Shown here piece after piece: positions 17,980-24,238 of a DNA stretch of 64,000 nt. Under the pieces are notes generated by a model, which was not told the DNA's origin, ran no database searches, and saw only the letters and a program-made list of their open reading frames with translations. The DNA lies in contig MKTZ01000004.1 of NCBI GenBank assembly GCA_001898505.1, positions 1-64,000 on the forward strand, read 5' to 3'. A program made the position numbers and the translations under genes. This DNA is from Sphingobacteriales bacterium 50-39. GTDB taxonomy: Bacteria > Bacteroidota > Bacteroidia > Chitinophagales > Chitinophagaceae. The stretch's first letter is position 1. Every line of letters starts with the position of its first letter.

Positions 17980-19281
17980 ATGAGAAAAACATCCGGGGCG
18001 CTTGCCCTATTGTTGGGTCTTCTGGCCCTGGCGCGGGCCACGGCCCAGATAACTGTCCGGCCTCTTCATAGCATAGTACGCGATACCTTTTACCTGCTGC
18101 GGCCGGACAGGGTCTTTGACGGCGAGCAGATGCAGGAGGGCTGGCAGGTGCTGGTACACAATCATCTTATCGAGGCGGCGGGTCCCGCGGGGTCGATAAA
18201 AGCTCCATCCGGCGCTATTGTCATGGACCTGAAAGGGATGACCCTGCTGCCGGGGCTTATAGAGGGGCATAGTCATTTATTTCTCCATCCTTATAATGAA
18301 GTTTCGTGGAACGACCAGGTGTTGAAAGAATCCAGGGCCGAGCGGCTCGCGCGGGCCACGGTGCATGCCCGTAAGACATTGTTGGCAGGGTTTACTACTA
18401 CCCGCGATCTGGGTACCGAGGGTGCGGGTTATGACGATGTGGGGTTGAAGCAGGCTATTGAAAAAGGGGTTATTGCCGGTCCGCACATGCTGGTTGCCAC
18501 CCGCGCCATCGTTGCAACGGGTAGCTATGGACCGAAGGAATTGAGCTTTGATGTCGAAAGTCCTGTCAAAGGGGCGGCCGAGGCCGACGGAATGGATGGG
18601 CTGATAAAAGAAGTGCGGACACAGATAGGCAAGGGGGCGGATCTTATCAAGATCTATGCAGATTATCGTTGGGGCCTCAATAAGAAGGCGGCTCCAACCT
18701 TTACCGTAGAGGAAATGAAGAAGGCCGTGGAAGTGGCCGCCAGTGCCGGCAGGCTCGTCGTAGTCCACGCTGCTACGGCGGAGGGTATGCGCCGGGCGAT
18801 ACAGGCAGGTGTTGGCACTATCGAACATGGAGATGGCGGGACGCAGGAGATATTTGCGCTGATGAAGGAAAAGGGTATTGCCTTATGTCCCACGCTGGCG
18901 GCCGGTGATGCCGTGGAGCAATATGGTGGCTGGAGGAAAGGAGTGGATCCCGAGCCCGAGCGTATAAAAAAGAAACGGCAGAGTTTTAAAGAGGCGCTGG
19001 CATCGGGGGTAACCATCTGTATGGGTGGGGACATCGGCGTATATACGCATGGGGATAATGCCCGGGAGATGGAGATGATGGTGGATTATGGGATGAAACC
19101 ATTGGATGTGCTGCGGAGCGCCACTTCCGTGAATGCGGATGTATTCAGGATCGGGGATGTGGTTGGCAGGGTAAAGGCGGGATTGCTGGCGGACCTGGTC
19201 GTGGTGGAAGGCAATCCAGTCTCGAATATATCGCTGATACGAAGAGTCAAGTGGGTGATGAAGGAAGGGGTTTTTTATTAG
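17980..19281 (+). CDS. Exported metal-dependent amidohydrolase
   Basis: A 433-residue protein with a signal peptide ending near residue 23 (ATAQ) and an amidohydrolase-superfamily TIM barrel. The metal site is visible: H97-x-H99 (IEGHSHL), a conserved Lys in GADLIKIYAD, His in VVVHAATAEG and in GTIEHGD, and Asp in MGGDIGVYTHGD. It resembles imidazolonepropionase/Xaa-Pro dipeptidase-like hydrolases common in Bacteroidota. It starts 10 bases after the Rieske oxygenase, suggesting one operon, and overlaps the convergent cupin gene by 4 bases at its 3' end. The substrate is unknown. Confidence 0.88.
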   Translation: MRKTSGALALLLGLLALARATAQITVRPLHSIVRDTFYLLRPDRVFDGEQMQEGWQVLVHNHLIEAAGPAGSIKAPSGAIVMDLKGMTLLPGLIEGHSHLFLHPYNEVSWNDQVLKESRAERLARATVHARKTLLAGFTTTRDLGTEGAGYDDVGLKQAIEKGVIAGPHMLVATRAIVATGSYGPKELSFDVESPVKGAAEADGMDGLIKEVRTQIGKGADLIKIYADYRWGLNKKAAPTFTVEEMKKAVEVAASAGRLVVVHAATAEGMRRAIQAGVGTIEHGDGGTQEIFALMKEKGIALCPTLAAGDAVEQYGGWRKGVDPEPERIKKKRQSFKEALASGVTICMGGDIGVYTHGDNAREMEMMVDYGMKPLDVLRSATSVNADVFRIGDVVGRVKAGLLADLVVVEGNPVSNISLIRRVKWVMKEGVFY

Positions 19282-19793
19282 CGTGTGAGGGCTTCGATGA
19301 TCTTCCCGTGCTGGGGGAATTGTTTTGTCAGGGCTGCTCTGTCGGCCAGTTCGAACTCTGCAAAATCAAAGCCGGGAGCTACCGTGCAGCCTACCAATGC
19401 ATATTCGCTATCTTCGGCGGGTATGGAGGCGAACCAGCTACCTGCCTTTATCACGAGCTGAAAATGTTCTCCTTTTTCGATGTTGGGCCCCAATCTATGG
19501 ATGGTGAGGGCGCCTGAATGTCCAATCTCGTATATCAGGAGAGGGTCTCCGAAATAGAAATGCCAGAGTTCATCGGAAGCAATGCGATGGAAGGCGGAAA
19601 ATTGTCCGCTGGCCAGCAGGAAATAGATACTGGTGGCGACATTTCGATCGCCCTGAAAAAATACGGGGAGTGATTTTTGAGCTATGGTGAGCTCGGATCG
19701 ATAGACTTCCCGGAAGGCTCCTCCTTCCACGTGGGATGTCAACTGTAGGTGTTGGATCCAATAGGCTGCATCGGGTCGTGGCATACAATTCAA
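19278..19793 (-). CDS. DUF985-type cupin protein
   Basis: A 171-residue protein with the single-cupin pattern of the DUF985 family: HVEGGAFREVYRSE near the N-terminus, then SAFHRIASDELWHFYFGDP and a C-terminal VAPGFDFAEFELADR. Family members bind a metal in a beta-barrel; a sugar-isomerase-like or RmlC-like role has been suggested but is not established. The start may be the first Met or the ATG three codons in (19784). It lies 1 base downstream of the HU-CCDC81 gene, so those two are likely co-transcribed. Confidence 0.85.
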   Translation of the reverse strand: MNCMPRPDAAYWIQHLQLTSHVEGGAFREVYRSELTIAQKSLPVFFQGDRNVATSIYFLLASGQFSAFHRIASDELWHFYFGDPLLIYEIGHSGALTIHRLGPNIEKGEHFQLVIKAGSWFASIPAEDSEYALVGCTVAPGFDFAEFELADRAALTKQFPQHGKIIEALTR

Positions 19794-19794
19794 A

Positions 19795-20790
19795 TCAATG
19801 TTCGATAACTACATGGGCGGCGTATACGTCTGCCAGAGAGTCTTTGATATGGGTGGTATCACGGACTGTGGCAATGATGGGGAAATAGAGCTTAAAGTAA
19901 GTGCTGTCTTTCTGGTCCATCCTTATATTTAGCTGAAAGCCAAGTAATTGATTATATCTGCGTAGGGCGTGTCCCTTATTTTCCGTCCTCAGGATGACGA
20001 ATTTATAGAGGGTGGCATCCGGTGATGTGGATACGATATTGGCAGCGGGCTGCTGGGTGGGTGTAGCAGCGGGTTGTTGTGTGGGTGTGGCGGCGGGTTT
20101 TGTATCGGAGGGCTGAGTGGCGGCCTGCTGGGTGGTGGCCGGCTGGGTTGCCGGGTTTTGGGATTGGGTTTTGGTGGTATCGGGCTGTTGCGGGGTGCTC
20201 TCCGGGATGGTTTTTGCCGGTCTGGTTTCTGCGGTGGGCTCTACGTAGGTGTTTCGTTTGTACAGGTAGTAGCCACCCCATCCGATGAGGATAAGGCCGG
20301 CGACGAGTCCGAAGAGCAGGAGGCCCTGGCGTACGTTGTTGGAAGTGGGTTCATATTCCCGGGGAGCCTCTTCAAAGGATTGTGTAGCGGGTTTTTTTTC
20401 GCTTATGTCTTCCAGCCGGGTGGTTACATATTCACCGGGGGTGAAGTCGAACTTGCCTTCGTTGTTCTTGATAAGGGTGCCGATGCCTTCGATGTAGAAG
20501 GGTTTGCCTATGTTGAGGAGCTGTTTGCCTGTTGTAAGATAGAAGTCCAGGTCGGCTGCGGCCAGAGGCTTCATTTTTCCCGTGTGGTCCTTGATGAATT
20601 GGACCAAGGCTTCGTCGGGGGTCTTTATGGAGATATTTTTAAAGGTAATGCCCGAAGCGGGTGTTTGCATATGGCGGTCGCCAGCTTCTGGGATCACGGC
20701 GGACGGGTCGAGCGAAAAACTACCAATACCAGGGAGGTCGAGCTTCTTGGTTTGGTACAGGAACTGCGACAGTAGTAGTGGTAATTTCAA
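19795..20790 (-). CDS. HU-CCDC81-type membrane protein with SPOR-like C-terminus
   Basis: A 331-residue Bacteroidota-type protein. Two HU-like domains of the CCDC81 family sit at about 1-60 (LDLPGIGSFSLDP) and 60-125 (IEGIGTLIKNNEGKFDFTPGEY); a single membrane helix spans about 156-177; a Thr/Pro/Gln/Ala-rich linker with TQQPAA repeats runs to about 255; and a C-terminal domain of about 70 residues resembles SPOR domains, which bind denuded peptidoglycan. Cytoplasmic HU-like domains with a periplasmic SPOR-like tail suggest an envelope or cell-division role; that is inference. The linker repeats make the DNA at 20040-20170 locally repetitive. Confidence 0.85.
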   Translation of the reverse strand: MKLPLLLSQFLYQTKKLDLPGIGSFSLDPSAVIPEAGDRHMQTPASGITFKNISIKTPDEALVQFIKDHTGKMKPLAAADLDFYLTTGKQLLNIGKPFYIEGIGTLIKNNEGKFDFTPGEYVTTRLEDISEKKPATQSFEEAPREYEPTSNNVRQGLLLFGLVAGLILIGWGGYYLYKRNTYVEPTAETRPAKTIPESTPQQPDTTKTQSQNPATQPATTQQAATQPSDTKPAATPTQQPAATPTQQPAANIVSTSPDATLYKFVILRTENKGHALRRYNQLLGFQLNIRMDQKDSTYFKLYFPIIATVRDTTHIKDSLADVYAAHVVIEH

Positions 20791-20867
20791 AACGAATGGA
20801 TTTTGAGATCTAATGATTGTCCTTCGGATGGAAAGATAAAAAAACTTCTTCGTAATTCCCTCCTTTC

Positions 20868-20875
20868 TAACTTTG
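20868..20875 (+). promoter_or_regulatory. Bacteroidota -7 element upstream of the 105-residue membrane protein
   Basis: TAACTTTG matches TAnnTTTG and ends 16 bases before the ATG at 20892. A partial -33 box (TTCG rather than TTG) is near 20848. The element lies in the divergent gap with the HU-CCDC81 gene. Confidence 0.5.
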
Positions 20876-20891
20876 TATGTAAAATTTAGTC

Positions 20892-21209
20892 ATGCTGACA
20901 CCACAAGAACAGGCATTTATCCGGTATTGGGAGGAGAATCGTTCCCGGCAGAAGAAAGTATTCCGACAGTTTCTGGTGGGTATCCCGGTGGGATTGGGGT
21001 TTATCATACCTATAGTGATAATAGTGTTTTCCGGTTGGGACAAGCAGGTATCCGACCCTTCCGGGGATAAGTCACTGATGATGGTATTGATGGTAGCGTT
21101 GTTGCTGATCGTGGGTTTTACGGCTATTTTTTACCAGAAATATAAGTGGGATCAATACGAACAACGTTATAAGGAGCTGCTGAGTAAGAGGGGGGATGAG
21201 GGGAATTAA
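20892..21209 (+). CDS. Small membrane protein of unknown function
   Basis: A 105-residue protein with two predicted membrane helices, about 27-47 (FLVGIPVGLGFIIPIVIIVF) and 62-80 (MMVLMVALLLIVGFTAIFY), and charged ends; the C-terminus is a short basic/acidic helix (YEQRYKELLSKRGDEGN). No enzyme motif is seen. A good TAnnTTTG element precedes it, which supports it as a real gene. It is divergent from the HU-CCDC81 membrane protein, and this may be a conserved Bacteroidota pairing, but I cannot confirm that. Confidence 0.75.
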   Translation: MLTPQEQAFIRYWEENRSRQKKVFRQFLVGIPVGLGFIIPIVIIVFSGWDKQVSDPSGDKSLMMVLMVALLLIVGFTAIFYQKYKWDQYEQRYKELLSKRGDEGN

Positions 21210-21441
21210 AATTTTTTTAATTTTTTTGGTACATCTTGCAGCAAATTCGAATCAAGGGCTGTCTAAATATGCAGGGACTATTTTTACATTGAGTTTTCCG
21301 AATCAAATGTTGCTTACTCGTACCAATCGAAACAATAAAAGAATATTATTTAATCGACTGGCTATCAATCTTTACTTTATTCTATCCTGCTTTTGACATA
21401 CATCTGCTTGATGTGCAGTAACCATGAACTACCTGCTAACA

Positions 21442-21469
21442 GCCCCCACTCCCATGGGGGCTTTTTTTT
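21442..21469 (+). terminator. Rho-independent terminator upstream of sdaA
   Basis: A perfect 7-bp stem (GCCCCCA / TGGGGGC, loop CTCCCA) is followed by eight T residues. It ends only 2 bases before the promoter element of sdaA. The gap from the small membrane-protein gene (21210-21441) is AT-rich, with no credible gene; the terminator may close a long 3' UTR or a short unrecognised RNA. Confidence 0.88.
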
Positions 21470-21471
21470 GT

Positions 21472-21479
21472 TACATTTG
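21472..21479 (+). promoter_or_regulatory. Bacteroidota -7 promoter element for sdaA
   Basis: TACATTTG matches TAnnTTTG exactly and lies 23 bases before the proposed TTG start of sdaA. The -33 position falls in the preceding terminator hairpin, and no clear TTG is found there. Confidence 0.55.
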
Positions 21480-21502
21480 TCAAAATCCAAAAATCAAATC
21501 CC

Positions 21503-22930
21503 TTGCCACACGAATCCATTTCCGTATTTGACATGTTCAAGATCGGGGTAGGTCCATCCAGCAGTCATACGCTTGGACCCTGGAGGGCGGCCCAACGATT
21601 CATCTCCAGCCTGGAAGGGCGGTATGATCTTTCCCAACTCGATCATATTCAAGTGTTATTATACGGCTCCCTCGCCAAGACGGGTAAGGGGCATGGCACG
21701 GACATAGCCATTCAACTGGGGTTGTCGGGAGAGGACCCGGTGACTTTTGATGTGGGGCGAATTGCACCTACCATTGAGGGGATTGCCCGGGACAAGAAGC
21801 TGCGTGTCGGCGGCAGGCAGGAGATCGACTTCGACCCGGCAGAGGATATTGCCTTTCTTTATACGGAGACCCTCCCTTTTCACCCCAATGCGATGACTTT
21901 TATGGCCCGTTTGCGGAATGGGGAGCAGCTGGCGGAGACCTGGTATTCTATTGGCGGGGGTTTTGTGAAGAGAGAAGGGGAGGAGCCGGCTGGCAGCTCA
22001 GCTGTGCAGTTGCCTTTCCCTATCGATGTGGCGGATGATCTGCTGCACTGGTGCCGGAAGACGGGGATGAGCATTTATGAGGTGGTGCTGGAAAATGAAA
22101 ATGCATGGAGGCCTGAGAAGGATACGCGCGAGGGGGTATTGAATATCTGGCGGGTGATGCGGGAATGTATCTATCGGGGTTGTCATGCGGAGGGGATGCT
22201 ACCGGGCGGGCTCAATGTAAAAAGACGAGCTGCGGCGCTGAACAAAAAGCTGATTGGTGGGAGGGATTATAAAGATTTTGATGACTGGGTGACGGCTATT
22301 CGTGCGGGTGGGAGTGACTTTAAATATATTTTGGACTGGGTGAGCTGTTTTGCCCTGGCCGTCAATGAGGAGAATGCTTCTTTCGGAAGGGTGGTGACGG
22401 CGCCTACCAATGGAGCGGCCGGCGTGATACCGGCGGTGCTACAATATTATGTCGTCTTTTGTGACGGACTAAAGGAGGAGAATATATTCCAATTTATACT
22501 TACGGCTTCGGAGATAGGCAGCATTTTTAAAAAAGGGGCTACTATTTCCGCGGCGATGGGCGGTTGTCAGGCTGAGATCGGAGTTTCTTCTGCCATGGCG
22601 GCTGCGGCCCTTACGGAGTCTGTCGGGGGGAGTCAGCGGCAGGCGATGATGGCGGCTGAGATTGCGATGGAGCATCATCTTGGGCTCACCTGTGATCCTA
22701 TCGGGGGATTGGTGCAAATACCGTGTATCGAGCGTAATACGATGGGGGCTATCAAGGCTATAACGGCTTCGCAGCTGGCGTTGCAAAGCACGCCGGATTT
22801 TGCTAAAGTGTCTTTGGATGCGGTGATCAGTACGATGTGGAGCACCGCGCAGGATATGAATAGCAAATACAAGGAAACTTCTGATGGGGGGCTGGCGATG
22901 CAGATACCATTGGGGTTGAAGGAATGCTAA
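21503..22930 (+). CDS. sdaA: L-serine ammonia-lyase (serine dehydratase), iron-sulfur type
   Basis: A 475-residue single-chain enzyme with both halves: the N-terminal beta domain ([20 protein letters not shown]) and the alpha domain with the glycine/serine-rich catalytic loops ([31 protein letters not shown]). Conserved cysteines in the alpha half supply the [4Fe-4S] cluster. It converts L-serine to pyruvate and ammonia. The start must lie before the FDMFKIG motif; the TTG at 21503 gives [12 protein letters not shown], and no upstream in-frame ATG exists. A second promoter and an ncRNA follow directly after the gene. Confidence 0.95.
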   Translation: MPHESISVFDMFKIGVGPSSSHTLGPWRAAQRFISSLEGRYDLSQLDHIQVLLYGSLAKTGKGHGTDIAIQLGLSGEDPVTFDVGRIAPTIEGIARDKKLRVGGRQEIDFDPAEDIAFLYTETLPFHPNAMTFMARLRNGEQLAETWYSIGGGFVKREGEEPAGSSAVQLPFPIDVADDLLHWCRKTGMSIYEVVLENENAWRPEKDTREGVLNIWRVMRECIYRGCHAEGMLPGGLNVKRRAAALNKKLIGGRDYKDFDDWVTAIRAGGSDFKYILDWVSCFALAVNEENASFGRVVTAPTNGAAGVIPAVLQYYVVFCDGLKEENIFQFILTASEIGSIFKKGATISAAMGGCQAEIGVSSAMAAAALTESVGGSQRQAMMAAEIAMEHHLGLTCDPIGGLVQIPCIERNTMGAIKAITASQLALQSTPDFAKVSLDAVISTMWSTAQDMNSKYKETSDGGLAMQIPLGLKEC

Positions 22931-22946
22931 AAACCCTTTAAATTTG
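22916..22946 (+). promoter_or_regulatory. Bacteroidota promoter for the candidate ncRNA
   Basis: A TTG box at 22916-22918 and TAAATTTG at 22939-22946 are separated by 20 bases, an excellent match to the Bacteroidota -33/-7 promoter. The -33 box lies within the last codons of sdaA. Transcription would begin near 22952, and no protein-coding gene follows on this strand before a strong terminator at 23209-23245. Confidence 0.65.
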
Positions 22947-22952
22947 TACTAT

Positions 22953-23245
22953 CTTCTTTAGTGCCTTACTATTCCAATTATCGATTTTACTGGGGGACGT
23001 GCATATATAACATGCCTTAAGAGGCTGTGACCTTGCTAGTCAATTTCGACTGGCATAACCTCAAAAAACATGTTATATATGGAGCACGGCCGCGTACACC
23101 GCAGGCGTGTCATCCGCTTTACCTGTTATTTGAAAGGCTTCAAGCTTTTCTCATTCAGGCTCAGCAGCACGCGTTGGCGAAATCCCAAGTAAACGCCTTT
23201 AAAGGCTCGGACCAGTGTAACCAGCACTGGTCCTTTTATTTTTTT
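22953..23245 (+). ncRNA. Candidate structured non-coding RNA (about 290 nt)
   Basis: No convincing gene occupies this 359-base gap, yet it has a full promoter and an intrinsic terminator on the + strand. It contains a perfect 13-bp inverted repeat (23002-23014 with 23069-23081, CATATATAACATG and its complement), extended by CGTGC/GCACG at 22998-23002 and 23084-23088. The repeat encloses a second stem, GAGG...CCTC with GCTAGTC/GACTGGC around the loop AATTTC (23035-23053). Further short stems follow, such as GAAAGGC/GCTTTTC near 23132-23150 and GCGTT/AACGC near 23171-23195. The exact 5' end is inferred. I do not recognise it as tmRNA, RNase P, SRP or 6S RNA. Confidence 0.6.
23209..23245 (+). 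terminator. Rho-independent terminator of the candidate ncRNA
   Basis: A perfect 9-bp stem, GGACCAGTG / CACTGGTCC with loop TAACCAG, is followed by TTTTATTTTTTT. It works on the + strand only, since there is no T-run on the other side, so it belongs to the ncRNA and not to the convergent HTH gene. Confidence 0.92.
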
Positions 23246-23289
23246 GCGGACATTAACATCCACGTCCTTTGTATTTTTCCCTTCTACAT

Positions 23290-23517
23290 TTACTCATGTG
23301 ATGAGGTTGCCGACACTTTTTCCAGTATCTCGTTGTCTGTCAATCCAGTCTCTTTTCGGATGACTTCCAATGCCGCGGCTTTCGTGAGGTTATCGTCATT
23401 TTCTCTGATATAGCGGTTGATCGAGCCTTCGCTGCAGCCGAGTGCAAGCGCCAGCTTCGATTTTATGCCGGGTGAATGCTGGAGAATGGATTGTATAGCC
23501 AGCTTTGTCAGTTTCAT
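23290..23517 (-). CDS. Small helix-turn-helix DNA-binding protein
   Basis: A 75-residue protein that is nearly all one helix-turn-helix domain: the segment GIKSKLALALGCSEGSINRYIRE reads as a XRE/Cro-like HTH followed by LTKAAALEVIRKETGLTDNEIL. Start chosen at the ATG at 23517; a GTG one codon upstream is the alternative. It is divergent from the HTH-like gene at 23567 with a perfect palindrome between them, as expected for an autoregulated repressor. Related short HTH proteins occur singly in Bacteroidota genomes; the target here is not known. Confidence 0.75.
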   Translation of the reverse strand: MKLTKLAIQSILQHSPGIKSKLALALGCSEGSINRYIRENDDNLTKAAALEVIRKETGLTDNEILEKVSATSSHE

Positions 23518-23546
23518 CACTGGTTCGTATTTTTATCCAGATTTGT

Positions 23547-23572
23547 GTTCATATTTGGATTTAAATATGAAC
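23547..23572. promoter_or_regulatory. Perfect palindrome, likely operator between divergent HTH genes
   Basis: GTTCATATTT (23547-23556) and its exact complement AAATATGAAC (23563-23572) are separated by GGATTT. The right arm covers the proposed start codon of the + strand gene (23567), and the palindrome begins 30 bases upstream of the minus-strand gene. Further CAGTA/TACTG (23580-23584, 23589-23593) and ACAGT repeats follow at once. The arrangement fits a repressor-binding site controlling one or both genes. Confidence 0.6.
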
Positions 23573-24112
23573 TTATTTACAGTAAATGTACTGCAAACAT
23601 ACAGTTTTTATACAGTGGAAGCAAAAAAAACTAAAGATAGCGTTGTATTAACCAATCCCGTGGATATTGAAAGGCACAAGCAATTTAAGAAAGCTGTCAA
23701 TGATCTGAAGAAATATGGTTATATGAGACGTTATACATCAGAGATCAAAAAAAGGACAGGAGAAGATACTGGAAATATAACCAGATACTATAATGGGAAT
23801 CTGCCAATAGGGGATAATTTTTTAAAAAAATTTAAGAAAGCGTATGCTTCTGAGCTAAGGCGGATCAGAAAAGAAATTAAAGGAGCCGATCGTCCATTGG
23901 CATCCAATACTCCAATAAAATTGCCACAAGCTGATCCCACCCGGATGCCTCCTAACACTACTTCCGCCGGTCCTCTTATTTTTGATTCAGAAAAGGAAAT
24001 TGCCAGTTTGCTGCGTGCAGTGATAGAAAAGCTTGTCAATATTCAAGAAGCCATAGAATTGCTGGCAAAGAAAATAGACATACAGTCTAAGACCACCAGG
24101 AAAAAGAAATAG
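23567..24112 (+). CDS. HTH-like regulator of unknown function with C-terminal coiled coil
   Basis: A 181-residue basic protein, more AT-rich than its neighbours. Residues about 35-90 (KKYGYMRRYTSEIKKRTG, then GNITRYYNGN and FLKKFKKAY) resemble an XRE-type helix-turn-helix that senses nothing obvious; a Pro-rich linker follows (about 112-135), then a coiled-coil or amphipathic helix (SEKEIASLLRAVIEKL) and a Lys-rich tail. The start at 23567 falls inside a palindrome, so a GTG at 23615 (MEAKKTKDS) is a real alternative that would leave the repeats in the promoter. An open frame extends upstream to 23417 but overlaps the divergent gene and is not accepted. Confidence 0.6.
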   Translation: MNLFTVNVLQTYSFYTVEAKKTKDSVVLTNPVDIERHKQFKKAVNDLKKYGYMRRYTSEIKKRTGEDTGNITRYYNGNLPIGDNFLKKFKKAYASELRRIRKEIKGADRPLASNTPIKLPQADPTRMPPNTTSAGPLIFDSEKEIASLLRAVIEKLVNIQEAIELLAKKIDIQSKTTRKKK

Positions 24113-24238
24113 CCCCATCGGACAATCCCTGTATCATAAACGGACAGACTGACTGTTTTGATCAGTCGCATGTTATTGATATACATTATCTTGAGACTCC
24201 GGCATTATTTTTACCCTTCTTTCTCCAAATTCATCCCC

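Noticed and set aside
21196..21396. 66-residue open frame after the small membrane-protein gene
   Set aside because: It starts inside the preceding gene, lies in AT-rich DNA and has no motif or promoter of its own.
22953..23245. Candidate RNA as tmRNA, RNase P, SRP RNA or a retron msr-msd
   Set aside because: None of the conserved core strings of those RNAs is visible, there is no tRNA-like end, and no reverse-transcriptase gene is adjacent.
23027..23413. 128-residue open frame over the candidate ncRNA
   Set aside because: It starts within the hairpin region, crosses the strong terminator and runs antisense into the HTH gene; translation is non-descript.
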